Source: Ralstonia sp. UNC404CL21Col (GTDB lineage Bacteria; Pseudomonadota; Gammaproteobacteria; Burkholderiales; Burkholderiaceae). From it: DNA of 64,000 nucleotides. The first letter of the stretch is position 1. The number at the start of each line of letters is the position of its first letter. Location: assembly GCF_000620465.1 (NCBI RefSeq), contig NZ_JIBE01000003.1:930001-994000 (forward strand). Direction: 5' to 3'. This document shows positions 36,131 through 45,325 of the stretch, in pieces. The position numbers and the translations under genes were made by a program. The notes below the pieces were generated by a model. It worked only from the letters and a program-made list of their open reading frames with translations. It searched no databases and was not told where the DNA came from.

Positions 36131-36155
36131 GGGTTATGCATCTGGCGCATAACCC
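36131..36155. promoter_or_regulatory. LysR-type operator upstream of gdhA
   Basis: GGGTTATGC (36131-36139) and GCATAACCC (36147-36155) form a perfect 9+7+9 interrupted palindrome containing T-N11-A spacing, the usual form of a LysR-family recognition site. It is centred about 116 bp before the gdhA start and just past the stop of the LysR gene. Confidence 0.6.
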
Positions 36156-36178
36156 TCTACTCGAATACGGTAGTCCGT

Positions 36179-37123
36179 TCAGTCCGCCAGCGCGCTCCAT
36201 AACGTGTCGATCAGCTCGCGTTTGCGCTTGGACTGGGGGTGCCGACGGTCATGGGCGCCGCTCTGCGGGTGCTCGCGGTAAAGCCGGATTTCCATCTCGA
36301 TCGACAACGTGCCGCCGCCCTTGCCTTCCGCGCGCACGAGGCGCCCGGCTGCGACGTCCTCGCGCACCGCACTCTCGGGCAGGAAGGCCACGCCATGGCC
36401 CGCCAGCGCCATCACCTTGAGCGCCTCCGCCATGTCGGTTTCGTAGCACTTGTCGAGCAGCGGCGCCACCGGCGAGTTTTCCAGCAGCACATCGACCATG
36501 CGCCCGAGAAAGGCGTTGGGCGTATAGCTCAGGTAGGCGATGGGCTTGCGTGCGGTCGGAACGAGCCGATAAATCGGCCGCCCGCTCGCGTCGGGCTTGG
36601 AAAACGGCGAGAGCCGCTCGGTGCCCAGCACCAGCATGTCGTAGCGCGTGGGGTCGAGCTGGATCATCTGCCGCGCGTGGTGATACACCATCACGAGATC
36701 GCAGCCGCCCTCCACCAGCGTCATCACAGCATCGTGCACGTTGAGCGCGCGCAGCCGGCATTGCAGCTTGCCGATCTTTTCTTCCACCTGCGCGAGCCAC
36801 CCCGGGAAGAACGTCAGCGACAGCGTATGGGGCACCGCAAAGTCGATCGTCGATGCGCTGGCAGGACGCTGGCCGCGCATCAGCGCGCGCGTCTCACTCA
36901 CTTGGGCGAGCATCGCCAACGCCTGTTCGTAGAACACTTCGCCGGCGGGCGTGAGGCGTGTGGGGTAGCTTGATCGGTCGATCAGTTCGTTGCCGAGCCA
37001 CGCCTCAAGGGATTGAATGCGCCTCGAAAACGCCGGCTGCGTCACGTGCCGCAATTCGGCCGAGCGCGAAAAGCTGCGCGTTTCGGCCAGGCTGATGAAG
37101 TCTTCCAGCCATTTCAGTTCCAT
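36179..37123 (-). CDS. LysR family transcriptional regulator, probable gdhA/glt regulator
   Basis: A 314-residue LysR-type regulator. An N-terminal winged helix-turn-helix (MELKWLEDFISLAETRSFSRSAELRHVTQPAFSRRI begins the protein; positions 1-65) is followed by an effector-binding domain. The C-terminus carries a Lys/Arg-rich extension. It is encoded in the same direction as gdhA and 151 bp upstream, and the gap contains the palindrome at 36131-36155. Control of gdhA, perhaps with gltIJKL, is inferred from this position. GGGGAGAC precedes the start. Only 15 bp separates it from the upstream ABC exporter gene. Confidence 0.85.
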   Translation of the reverse strand: MELKWLEDFISLAETRSFSRSAELRHVTQPAFSRRIQSLEAWLGNELIDRSSYPTRLTPAGEVFYEQALAMLAQVSETRALMRGQRPASASTIDFAVPHTLSLTFFPGWLAQVEEKIGKLQCRLRALNVHDAVMTLVEGGCDLVMVYHHARQMIQLDPTRYDMLVLGTERLSPFSKPDASGRPIYRLVPTARKPIAYLSYTPNAFLGRMVDVLLENSPVAPLLDKCYETDMAEALKVMALAGHGVAFLPESAVREDVAAGRLVRAEGKGGGTLSIEMEIRLYREHPQSGAHDRRHPQSKRKRELIDTLWSALAD

Positions 37124-37138
37124 CGTGTTGTCTCCCCC

Positions 37139-38980
37139 TCAACCTGCCCGGGCGTCTTCTTCTGTTTCTTCGGCCACGCGCTCCGGCTCGCGCGCCTGCA
37201 TGCGCCACATTTGCGCGTAGCGGCCTTCCGCGCGCAACAGCGATTCATGCGTGCCGCGCTCGATGATGCGACCGTGCTCCATCACCAGAATCTGGTGCGC
37301 ACGCACGATGGTCGACAAGCGGTGTGCGATGACCAGCGTGGTGTGGTTCTGCGCCAGGCGCATCAGTTCTTCCTGGATGGCGTGCTCGGTGCGCGAGTCC
37401 AGCGCCGATGTCGCTTCATCGAAGACGAGAATCGGCGGACGCTTGAGCAGCGTGCGCGCAATTGCCACGCGCTGCTTTTCGCCGCCCGAGAGTTTGAGGC
37501 CGCGCTCGCCGACTTGCGTCTCGTAGCCGTCCGGCAGCGACTCGACAAAATGGTGGATCTGCGCCGCGCGGGCGGCTTCGATCACCTCTTCGCGGCTTGC
37601 ATCGGGGCGGCCGTAGGCAATGTTGTAATAGATGCTGTCGTTGAAGAGCACCGTGTCCTGCGGAACGATGCCGATCGCGGCGCGCACGCTGGATTGCGTG
37701 ACATCGCGCAAGTCCTGTCCGTCGATCTGGATGGCGCCGGACTTCACGTCATAGAAGCGGAACAGCAGGCGCGCCAGCGTCGACTTGCCCGAGCCGCTCT
37801 GTCCCACCACCGCCGTGGTCGTGCCAGCCGGAATCGTGAAATCCACATCGAACAGGATCTGGCGATTGGCCTCGTAGCCGAAGTCGACATGCGCGAAGCG
37901 CACTTCGCCCGCGTGCACCGCCAGCGGTTTGGCGTCGGGCTTGTCGGCCACTTCGCGGTTGGTCTGCAGCAGGTTGAACATGCGGTCCATGTCGGTCACC
38001 GCCTGCTTCAGCTCGCGGTAGATCACGCCCAGGAAATTGAGCGGAATGTAGATCTGCAGCATCAGCGTGTTGACGAGCACGAGGTCGCCCAGCGTCATGT
38101 GCCCCGCCGCGACACCCTGCGTGGCGCGATACAGAATCAGGATGAGCGCCGTAGCGACGATGAACTGCTGGCCGAAGTTCAGCACCGACAACGAGTTCTG
38201 CGAGCGGATGGCCGCGGCGCGGTAGTGCTTCAGGTTCTCGTCGTAGCGACGCGCTTCGTAGTCTTCGTTGCCGAAGTACTTGACCGTTTCGAAGTTGAGC
38301 AGCGAATCGATCGCCTTCTGGTTCGCGCGCGAATCCAGCTCGTTCATCTTGCGACGGAAGTGCGTGCGCCAGTTCGTCACGGTCACCGTAAAGACGATGT
38401 AGCTGACCAGCGCGCAGAACGTGATGAGCGCGAACCACACGTCGTACTTCACGAAGAAATACGTGATGACAAGGCCGACTTCCACCAGCGTCGGCAGGAT
38501 GCTGTACAGCGAATAGGAGATGAGCGACTGGATGCCGCGCGTGCCGCGTTCGATATCGCGGCTCATGCCGCCGGTCTGGCGCTCAAGGTGAAAACGCAGT
38601 GACAGCGCATGCAGATGGCGGAACACCTGCAGTGCGAGCGTGCGCACCGAACTCTCCGTGACCTTCGCGAACAGGATTTCGCGCAGCTCCGAAAACAGCG
38701 ACGTCGACAGCCGCAGCAGCCCGTAGCCGATGATGATGCCCACCGGCACAACCAGCAGCGCGCGGGGGTCGGACGGCGACACGTTCATGGAATCGATCAG
38801 CCGTTTCATGACCATCGGCACCCCAAGGTTTGCCACCTTGGCTGCGATCAGGAACGACAGCGCCAGCGCCACACGCCACTTGTAGGCCATCAGATACGGC
38901 AGCAGGCTCTTGATGGTGCGCCAGTCGCCGCGGGCAGCCCCCGGCGGAGGCGGTTCGGAAGAGGCGGGAAAGCGACGCAT
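37139..38980 (-). CDS. ATM1/HMT1-type ABC exporter, fused permease and ATPase
   Basis: A 613-residue half-transporter that would work as a homodimer. Six membrane helices occupy about 30-330 and an ATPase domain about 350-590, with Walker [20 protein letters not shown], signature LSGGEKQRVAIARTL, Walker B ILVFDEATSALDSRTE and H-loop VIAHRLST. The pattern NFETVKYFGNEDYEARRYD in the membrane domain is the hallmark of Atm1/HMT1 proteins, which export glutathione-linked sulfur or metal species, so this name is preferred to MsbA. The ATG at 38980 is chosen; a GTG at 39019 would place the start within a possible promoter. Confidence 0.88.
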   Translation of the reverse strand: MRRFPASSEPPPPGAARGDWRTIKSLLPYLMAYKWRVALALSFLIAAKVANLGVPMVMKRLIDSMNVSPSDPRALLVVPVGIIIGYGLLRLSTSLFSELREILFAKVTESSVRTLALQVFRHLHALSLRFHLERQTGGMSRDIERGTRGIQSLISYSLYSILPTLVEVGLVITYFFVKYDVWFALITFCALVSYIVFTVTVTNWRTHFRRKMNELDSRANQKAIDSLLNFETVKYFGNEDYEARRYDENLKHYRAAAIRSQNSLSVLNFGQQFIVATALILILYRATQGVAAGHMTLGDLVLVNTLMLQIYIPLNFLGVIYRELKQAVTDMDRMFNLLQTNREVADKPDAKPLAVHAGEVRFAHVDFGYEANRQILFDVDFTIPAGTTTAVVGQSGSGKSTLARLLFRFYDVKSGAIQIDGQDLRDVTQSSVRAAIGIVPQDTVLFNDSIYYNIAYGRPDASREEVIEAARAAQIHHFVESLPDGYETQVGERGLKLSGGEKQRVAIARTLLKRPPILVFDEATSALDSRTEHAIQEELMRLAQNHTTLVIAHRLSTIVRAHQILVMEHGRIIERGTHESLLRAEGRYAQMWRMQAREPERVAEETEEDARAG

Positions 38981-39088
38981 GTGCGGTGCAATAAAATGGC
39001 GGATTGTGTATTCTCCCACCGATCACCTGCGCGCGCCCTGGCCCCGCTGGTGGGCCCTCCCTCCGCTTCAATGCTGCCCTGCATCATC

Positions 39089-39508
39089 ATGTCCGATACC
39101 CAAGCCACCACTGAAACCGTCACGCTGCCCGCCGACAAGCAGCCCGCCGTGCGTGTGATGCCGATGCCGTCCGACGCCAACGTCCACGGCGATGTGTTTG
39201 GCGGCTGGATCATGTCGCAGGTGGACATCGCCGGGTCGATCCCTGCAGTGGTGCGTGCCAACGGCCGCGTGGCCACGATCGCCGTCAACTCGTTCGTCTT
39301 CAAGCAACCGGTGTACGTGGGCGATCTGGTGAGCTTCTACGCCAACGTGGTCAAGACGGGCCGTACGTCGATCACCGTGGACGTGGAGGTCTATGCGCAA
39401 CGCATGCACGCCAACGGCCGGCACGCCACCGTCAAGGTGACGGAAGCCACCCTCACCTACGTGGCGACCGACGAGACCCGCAAGCCGCGCGTGCTGCCGC
39501 CGCTCTGA
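39089..39508 (+). CDS. Acyl-CoA thioesterase, hotdog fold (YciA-like)
   Basis: A 139-residue thioesterase with one hotdog domain. The catalytic region NVHGDVFGGWIMSQVDIAG has the Asn, Gly and Asp pattern of YciA/BACH enzymes, and NSFVFKQPVYVGDLVSFYA follows. YciA hydrolyses a broad range of acyl-CoAs in the cytosol. The start is taken at 39089 (MSDTQATTE); a start 18 bp upstream adds only MLPCII. It diverges from the ABC exporter and is followed by a terminator. Confidence 0.9.
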   Translation: MSDTQATTETVTLPADKQPAVRVMPMPSDANVHGDVFGGWIMSQVDIAGSIPAVVRANGRVATIAVNSFVFKQPVYVGDLVSFYANVVKTGRTSITVDVEVYAQRMHANGRHATVKVTEATLTYVATDETRKPRVLPPL

Positions 39509-39523
39509 ACGGCCACGCCCAAC

Positions 39524-39548
39524 AAAACCCGGCTTCGCGCCGGGTTTT
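39524..39548. terminator. Bidirectional terminator after thioesterase gene
   Basis: AAAACCCGGC (39524-39533) and GCCGGGTTTT (39539-39548) form a 10-bp stem with a 5-nt loop and a T-rich right side. It separates the thioesterase gene (plus) from the enoyl-CoA hydratase gene (minus). Confidence 0.9.
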
Positions 39549-39570
39549 CTTTTGCAGGGGAACGATTGGC

Positions 39571-40335
39571 TCAGTTGAACTTGGAGAAATCCGGGCGGCG
39601 CTTTTCGAAGAACGCCGTGAACGCTTCGCGCGCTTCCGGAGCACGCAGCATTTCGCCGAATTGCTTGCCTTCCACCGACATGCGCTCGGCGATCTGCGGC
39701 GTAGCGCCCTCCTTCATCAGGCGCTTGGTGGCGCGCAGCGACGCGGGCGGCAGCAGCGTCAGCTTGCGCGCCTGCGTCCGCACGAAAGCCTCCAGCTCCC
39801 CGGCGGGCAGCACGCGATTGACCAGGCCCAGCTCGCGCGCTTCGTTCGCGTCGAACGGCTCGCCGAAGAGCAACTTGTCCGCCGCGCGGTGATAGCCGGC
39901 CAGCTGCGGCAGCAACAGGCTCGATGCGGCTTCCGGACAGAGCCCCAGCTGCGCGAACGGCATCGACAGCTTGGCGGTGTCGGACGCATAGACGAGGTCG
40001 CAATGCAGCAGCATCGTCGTGCCTACACCCACCGCCGCGCCGCTCACCGAAGCGATCAGCGGCTTGGTCGCCGAGCTGATCGCCTTCAGGAACTGGTGCA
40101 CGGGGGCGCTTTCGTCCTTGGGCGGATTCTTCATGAAGTCTTCGAGATCGTTGCCCGCCGTGAATACGCTCTCGTGGCCGGCCAGCACGATCACGCGGAT
40201 GGCGGGATCGGTCTCGGCGGCCACCAGGGCATCGGCCAACGTTTGATACATCGCGGCCGTGATGGCGTTCTTGCGGTCCAGGCGGTCAAACGTGAGCGTC
40301 AGGACGCCGTCTGCGGTCTCGGTACGAATCGACAT
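39571..40335 (-). CDS. Enoyl-CoA hydratase/isomerase family protein
   Basis: A 254-residue crotonase-fold enzyme. The oxyanion-hole segments are visible as ESVFTAGNDLEDF and SGAAVGVGTTMLLHCDLVYAS, followed by FAQLGLCPEAASS, where the second acidic residue of classic hydratases (Glu164 type) is Glu in PEAAS. The substrate may be a short or medium enoyl-CoA; isomerase activity is possible. The 26-bp gap to degV and the shared strand suggest one transcript with it. Confidence 0.88.
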   Translation of the reverse strand: MSIRTETADGVLTLTFDRLDRKNAITAAMYQTLADALVAAETDPAIRVIVLAGHESVFTAGNDLEDFMKNPPKDESAPVHQFLKAISSATKPLIASVSGAAVGVGTTMLLHCDLVYASDTAKLSMPFAQLGLCPEAASSLLLPQLAGYHRAADKLLFGEPFDANEARELGLVNRVLPAGELEAFVRTQARKLTLLPPASLRATKRLMKEGATPQIAERMSVEGKQFGEMLRAPEAREAFTAFFEKRRPDFSKFN

Positions 40336-40361
40336 GAAAACTCCAGGTGAAATCTGCGCCG

Positions 40362-41327
40362 CTAAATCGGCACAGGCGAGTCAGATAGATAACCGACGGA
40401 GAACGCGTTGGCGCCCACGTTCAACGCCACGGTCAGGCTCATCGGCGCGAGCAGCACTTCCACGCCGTGGTCCTGTGCGGTTCGCATCAACGCCTGCACA
40501 GGCTCCATGCGCCGCACGGTGTCGAGCGCACCGGAATACGTGATCGCCACCACGGGCGTGGCCAGACGCTCCTCGGCGATCATGGTTTCGGTATGCGCAA
40601 GCAGGCGGCGAATGCCTTCCTCGGAGCCCCGCACCTTGGCGATGGCTTCCGTCTCGCCACGATGCATATGGATGAGCGGACGCACGTTGAACGCCGTGCC
40701 CATCATGTAGCGGCTCCATGTGATGCTCTTCTCGCCCTTCTGCTTGGCGCGCGTGTACATGTACAGCAACTCGTCGGGGACGAGGTAGACGTGCGAGGCA
40801 TCGCGCAGGCGGTTTTCGATCACGTGCACCACGTCGCGCACCTCCGCGCCTTCGCGCAGCATGCGGGCGGCCTCGTGCACCATCAGCGCCTGGCCGGGGC
40901 CAATGGCGCCGGTGTCCACCACCGTCAACTCAAACAGGCCTGAGCGGCCGGCATCCTTGCGTGGCTTGAAGCTCTTGGCCGTGGTGCCCACCACCGCGCC
41001 GGTGGCGTGGCTGTAGAAATGGCTGCGCGAGCTGGCAATCGTCAGGAGCAAGGCGCGGTCGTGCTGCGTGACCACGTGCTTGAGCAGGAAGTCTTCGATC
41101 TCGCGTTCGAGCAGCGGAATCGATTCGGCATAGTGATCCTGCTTGTCGACGAGGTACTTGCGATAGAGCTGCGGCAGCGCCGCCTCGTCGCGGCGGTCTT
41201 CAACAAACAATTCGCCCGCACGAATGCGGAACGGCACCACGCCCAACCCCAGCTGATCGATCATCGAGCGTGGCATGTCGCATGCCGCGTCGGTCAATAC
41301 GATTGTGTCGCCGATAGTGTTGCCCAT
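40362..41327 (-). CDS. DegV family fatty acid-binding protein
   Basis: A 321-residue DegV-fold protein. The N-terminal IVLTDAACDMPRSMIDQLGLGVVPFRI is diagnostic, and ASSRSHFYSHATGA and TVVDTGAIGPGQALMVHEA line the lipid pocket in the family. DegV proteins bind fatty acids; in Gram-positive bacteria the FakB members present them to a kinase, but no FakA partner is here. Its position within fatty-acid genes suits a fatty-acid-binding role. The 218-bp upstream region contains several short hairpins (for example GCGGAA/TTCCGC near 41382-41399). Confidence 0.88.
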   Translation of the reverse strand: MGNTIGDTIVLTDAACDMPRSMIDQLGLGVVPFRIRAGELFVEDRRDEAALPQLYRKYLVDKQDHYAESIPLLEREIEDFLLKHVVTQHDRALLLTIASSRSHFYSHATGAVVGTTAKSFKPRKDAGRSGLFELTVVDTGAIGPGQALMVHEAARMLREGAEVRDVVHVIENRLRDASHVYLVPDELLYMYTRAKQKGEKSITWSRYMMGTAFNVRPLIHMHRGETEAIAKVRGSEEGIRRLLAHTETMIAEERLATPVVAITYSGALDTVRRMEPVQALMRTAQDHGVEVLLAPMSLTVALNVGANAFSVGYLSDSPVPI

Positions 41328-41509
41328 CGCGCGCCCTCCTCTTGGTGCACCGCCGGTGACCCGGTGGTGTGTCTCCTCTGTCGCGGAATCATGGTTCCGC
41401 TTCTGTCGCGATGCCGGCCAGGTGCCGGCTGCGTTCTTCGGCGCGCTTGTTGATGTAGTACTGCGCGCGCCTGCGCAATCATGCGTGCTGAGACGGGCGA
41501 TTTACAAGC

Positions 41510-41536
41510 AGGGGGAAGAACTTAATCCTTCCCCCT
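41510..41536 (-). terminator. Hairpin after fadA
   Basis: AGGGGGAAG (41510-41518) and CTTCCCCCT (41528-41536) form a 9-bp stem 10 bp past the fadA stop. It lacks a long T-run, so it may stabilise the 3' end or end transcription weakly. Confidence 0.5.
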
Positions 41537-41545
41537 GACGTGGGG

Positions 41546-42745
41546 TCACATGCGTTCGAAAATGCCCGCGGCGCCCATGCCGGTGCCGACGCACATCGTC
41601 ACCATGCCGTACTTCTGGTTGCGACGGCGCAGGCCGTGCACCACCGTGGCCGCACGAATGGCACCCGTGGCGCCCAGCGGGTGGCCCAGCGCGATCGCGC
41701 CGCCCAGCGGGTTGATCTTGCTGGTGTCCAGGCCCAGGTCCTGGATCACGGCGAGCGACTGCGCGGCAAACGCCTCGTTCAGTTCGATCCAGTCGATCTG
41801 ATCCTGCGTCAGGCCACCGGCCTTCAGCGCGGCAGGAATCGCTTCCTTCGGACCGATCCCCATGATTTCCGGCGGCACACCGCGCACCGCAAACGACACA
41901 AAGCGCGCCAGCGGCACCAGGTTGAACTGCTTGAGGATCTTTTCCGACACCAGGATCAACGCGCCCGAACCGTCCGACGTCTGCGAGCTGTTGCCGGCCG
42001 TCACGCTGCCCTTGTTGGCGAATACGGCGCGCAGCTTGCCCAGGCCTTCGACCGACGTATCGGCACGCGGGCCTTCATCCAGCGACATCGTGCGGGTCTT
42101 GATGTCGATGGCCCCGGTGCCCAGGTTCGGGAACTTCTCGATGATCTCGATCGGGGTGATCTCGTCCTTGAATTCGCCGGCTTGCTGCGCAGCGAGCGCC
42201 TTCTGATGCGACGCGAGCGAGAAAGCATCCTGCGCCTCGCGCGAAATCTTCCACTGCTGGGCGACCTTCTCGGCGGTCAGGCCCATGCCGTAGGCGATGC
42301 CGACATTCTCGTCACGCGTGAAGATGTCCGGCGACATCGACGGCGAGTTGCCCATCATCGGCACCATGCTCATCGATTCGACACCGGCGGCGATCATCAC
42401 GTCGGATTCGCCCACGCGGATGCGGTCAGCAGCCATTGCCACGGCGGTCAGGCCCGAGGCGCAGAAGCGGTTGACGGTGACGCCGCCCACGGTGTTGGGC
42501 AGGCCGGCCAGCAGCGCACCGATACGCGCCACGTTCAGGCCCTGCTGCGCTTCGGGAATCGCGCAGCCGACGATGGCGTCTTCGATCAGCGCCGGATCCA
42601 GGTTGGGCACCTGGGCGACAGCGCTCTTGAGGATGGTCGCCAGCAGGTCGTCCGGGCGCAGGTTCTTGAGCGTGCCCTTCGGCGCCTTGCCGATCGGGGA
42701 ACGCGTCGCGGCGACGATGTAGGCGTCTTGCAGTTGCTTGGTCAT
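41546..42745 (-). CDS. fadA: Acetyl-CoA C-acyltransferase (3-ketoacyl-CoA thiolase)
   Basis: A 399-residue thiolase, the last step of beta-oxidation. The acylated Cys is in NRFCASGLTAVAMA (about residue 95). The C-terminal catalytic residues are in GGAIALGHPLGATGAIR (His) and MCVGTGMGAAGIFE (Cys). The start at 42745 (MTKQLQDAYIVAATRSPIGK) is typical. It is 33 bp downstream of the FadN-type gene. Confidence 0.94.
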   Translation of the reverse strand: MTKQLQDAYIVAATRSPIGKAPKGTLKNLRPDDLLATILKSAVAQVPNLDPALIEDAIVGCAIPEAQQGLNVARIGALLAGLPNTVGGVTVNRFCASGLTAVAMAADRIRVGESDVMIAAGVESMSMVPMMGNSPSMSPDIFTRDENVGIAYGMGLTAEKVAQQWKISREAQDAFSLASHQKALAAQQAGEFKDEITPIEIIEKFPNLGTGAIDIKTRTMSLDEGPRADTSVEGLGKLRAVFANKGSVTAGNSSQTSDGSGALILVSEKILKQFNLVPLARFVSFAVRGVPPEIMGIGPKEAIPAALKAGGLTQDQIDWIELNEAFAAQSLAVIQDLGLDTSKINPLGGAIALGHPLGATGAIRAATVVHGLRRRNQKYGMVTMCVGTGMGAAGIFERM

Positions 42746-42778
42746 GATGAAACTCCTGTCTCTCTGTCGTCGCAGCAA

Positions 42779-45259
42779 TTAGTTGCGCACCGGCTTGCCG
42801 GTCTGCAGCATGCCCATGATGCGTTCCTGGGTCTTGGAGCTGCCGAGCAGATCCACGAAGGCCTTGCGCTCCAGCGCCAGCAGCCATTCTTCGTCCACCA
42901 GCGCACCCGCTTCGACATCACCGCCGCACACGGTTTCTGCAATGCGCGAGGCGATCGTGAAGTCGTGCTGCGAGATGAACCCGCCGTCACGCATGTTCAC
43001 CAGCGACGCCTTGATCGTGGCGATGCCCGAACGGCCCGCCACCGGAATGCCCACCGGGCGCAGCGGCGCGCGATAGCCCGAATCGGACAGCGCACGCACT
43101 TCGTTGCGTGCAACGTGCAGCAGCTCATGCACGTTGAAGACAATGGTGTCGGTCGGTTGCAGGTAGCCGATCTTCTGCGCGTCCAGCGCGGAAGAGGACA
43201 CCTTGGCCATGGCCGCCGCCTGGAAACGGTTGGTCAGGAACTGCAGGATGTTCGTGCTGCCGGCTGCCTGCGCAGCCTTGGCTGCCGCCAGAGCCGCCTC
43301 CTTCAGGCCACCACCTGCCGGCACGAGGCCCACGCCCACTTCCACCAGGCCGATGTACGTTTCCAGCGCAGCCACACGCTTGGCCGAGTGCAGCAGCAGC
43401 TCGCAGCCGCCGCCCAGTGCGATGCCCGATGCGGCGGACACAACCGGCACGCCGGCGTACTTCACGCGCATCATGCCGTCCTGGAACTTCTTGACGAACG
43501 GCTCGATGCCCTTGGCGCCCCCCATCATGAAGGCCGGCATGGCTTCTTCCAGGTTTGCACCGGCCGAGAACGGACCACCCGGTGCGCCCAGCTTGAGCGA
43601 CGTCGGCTGCCACACCACCAGACCCTTGTAGCCGGCTTCCGCCAGATCAACCGCGCGCGTCAGACCGTCGATGACGCTCGGTCCGATCGTGTTCATCTTG
43701 CTCTTGAACGAGACGATCAGCACGTCGTCCTGGCCGGCCGCGTCGTCCACCCAGATGCGCACAGCGTCGGTCTCTTCGATCGTCTTGCCATACGTGAGCG
43801 GGTTCACCGCGGTCGCACCCTTGATCGGTGCACGGAACACCTGGCGGCCGTACACCGGCAGCGTGCTGCGTTGCAGGAACGTGCCCTGCTTGGCCGACCA
43901 CGAACCCTGTGCCGAATGCACACCGCCGTTGTCTGCGACCGGACCGGAGAACACCCACTGCGGCAGGGCTGTGTTCGACAGCGCCTTGCCGGCTTCGATG
44001 TCCTCCTTCACCCACTCGGCCACCTGCTTCCAACCGGCCTCTTGCCAGTCTTCGAACGGGCCGCTGTTCCAGCCGAAGCCCCAGCGGATCGCCAGATCGA
44101 CTTCCGCAGCCGAATCGGCAATCTGCTCCAGGTACACCGCGATGTAATGGAACACATCGCGGAACACAGCCCACAGGAATTGCGCCTGCGGGTTGGTCGA
44201 TTCGCGCAGCAGCTTCAGACGCTCGGCCGGCTCCTTCTTCAGGATGCGCACAACGATGTCGTCGGCCTTCTTGCCGCTCGGGCCGTACTGGCCGCTTTGC
44301 GGATCCAGCACCTTGATTTCCTTGCCTTCCTTCTTGTAGAAACCGGCGCCAGTCTTCTGGCCCAGGGCGCCCGCCTCCACCAGCTTGGCCAGCACGGGCG
44401 GCGTGGCGTAGACCGGCGCGAACGGATCGTCCTTCAGGTTGTCCTGCATCGTCTTGATGACGTGCGCCATCGTGTCCAGGCCCACCACGTCCGCCGTGCG
44501 GAACGTCGCCGACTTGGCGCGGCCCAGCTTCGAGCCCGTCAGATCATCCACCACGTCAAACGGAATGCCGTACTTGGCCGACTCCGCAAACACCGCCAGG
44601 ATCGAGAAGATGCCGACGCGGTTGGCGATGAAGTTGGGCGTGTCCTTCGCGCGCACGACGCCCTTGCCGAGTGCGGAGGTGAGGAACGTTTCCAGCTTGT
44701 CGAGAATGTCGCCGCGTGTGTGGGCAGTCGGGATCAGCTCGACCAGGTGCATGTAGCGCGGCGGGTTGAAGAAGTGCACGCCGCAGAAGCGCGACTTCAG
44801 CTCGGCGTCAAAACCGTCCGACAGTTCGGTGATCGACAGACCCGACGTGTTCGACGCGAAGATCGCGTGCGCAGCAATGTGCGGCGCGACCTTCTTGTAC
44901 AGATCGTGCTTCCAGTCCATGCGCTCGGCAATCGCTTCGATGACGAGATCGCAGTCGCGCAGCTTCTCGATGTCGTCTTCGTAGTTCGCAGCCTGGATGA
45001 GGTTCGCGTCATCCTTGATGCCGAGCGGTGCCGGCGACAGCTTCTTCAGGTTTTCGATGGCCTTGAGCGCGATGCCGCTCTTCGGGCCTTCCTTGGCAGG
45101 CAGGTCGAATAGCGTGACAGGAACCTTGGCGTTGATCAGGTGCGCGGCAATCTGCGCACCCATCACGCCGGCGCCCAGCACTGCAACGCGCCGGACGAGG
45201 AAGTTGGAACGCTGGCCGGCCTGCGGCTGCGCGCTGGTGGGGAGTTCAGTGCGGGTCAT
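42779..45259 (-). CDS. fadN: FadN-type bifunctional 3-hydroxyacyl-CoA dehydrogenase/enoyl-CoA hydratase
   Basis: An 826-residue beta-oxidation enzyme. The NAD-binding domain comes first (AVLGAGVMGAQIAAHLINA, about 26-44; IFASNTSGLSITEL; catalytic FCGVHFFNPPRYMHLVELI). The crotonase domain is at the C-terminal side (FSAGANLEEAMPAF and SGIALGGGCELLLHSAKR, about 560-640). This order is the reverse of E. coli FadB and matches Bacillus FadN (YusL). The gene sits between fadE-like and fadA genes, the same set as Bacillus fadNAE. The start at 45259 (MTRTELPTSA) is used; an upstream codon at 45301 lies in the intergenic hairpins. Confidence 0.9.
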   Translation of the reverse strand: MTRTELPTSAQPQAGQRSNFLVRRVAVLGAGVMGAQIAAHLINAKVPVTLFDLPAKEGPKSGIALKAIENLKKLSPAPLGIKDDANLIQAANYEDDIEKLRDCDLVIEAIAERMDWKHDLYKKVAPHIAAHAIFASNTSGLSITELSDGFDAELKSRFCGVHFFNPPRYMHLVELIPTAHTRGDILDKLETFLTSALGKGVVRAKDTPNFIANRVGIFSILAVFAESAKYGIPFDVVDDLTGSKLGRAKSATFRTADVVGLDTMAHVIKTMQDNLKDDPFAPVYATPPVLAKLVEAGALGQKTGAGFYKKEGKEIKVLDPQSGQYGPSGKKADDIVVRILKKEPAERLKLLRESTNPQAQFLWAVFRDVFHYIAVYLEQIADSAAEVDLAIRWGFGWNSGPFEDWQEAGWKQVAEWVKEDIEAGKALSNTALPQWVFSGPVADNGGVHSAQGSWSAKQGTFLQRSTLPVYGRQVFRAPIKGATAVNPLTYGKTIEETDAVRIWVDDAAGQDDVLIVSFKSKMNTIGPSVIDGLTRAVDLAEAGYKGLVVWQPTSLKLGAPGGPFSAGANLEEAMPAFMMGGAKGIEPFVKKFQDGMMRVKYAGVPVVSAASGIALGGGCELLLHSAKRVAALETYIGLVEVGVGLVPAGGGLKEAALAAAKAAQAAGSTNILQFLTNRFQAAAMAKVSSSALDAQKIGYLQPTDTIVFNVHELLHVARNEVRALSDSGYRAPLRPVGIPVAGRSGIATIKASLVNMRDGGFISQHDFTIASRIAETVCGGDVEAGALVDEEWLLALERKAFVDLLGSSKTQERIMGMLQTGKPVRN

Positions 45260-45325
45260 GGTGTCCTCGCGGAAAGAAGAGGAGTCGTCACCCCCGCACA
45301 AGCGGGAGCAACAAAAAGAGGCGTT

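Noticed and set aside
37139-38980. Naming the ABC exporter MsbA (lipid A flippase)
   Set aside because: The membrane domain carries the NFETVKYFGNE-type sequence of Atm1/HMT1 exporters, which MsbA lacks.
41540-45112. A very long plus-strand open frame (about 1190 codons) opposite fadA and fadN
   Set aside because: It is antisense to two well-supported genes, has no recognisable domain and a His/Arg-rich composition typical of the complementary frame of GC-rich coding DNA.
42779-45259. Naming the bifunctional enzyme FadB or FadJ
   Set aside because: The domain order is dehydrogenase first and hydratase last, opposite to FadB/FadJ and matching FadN.
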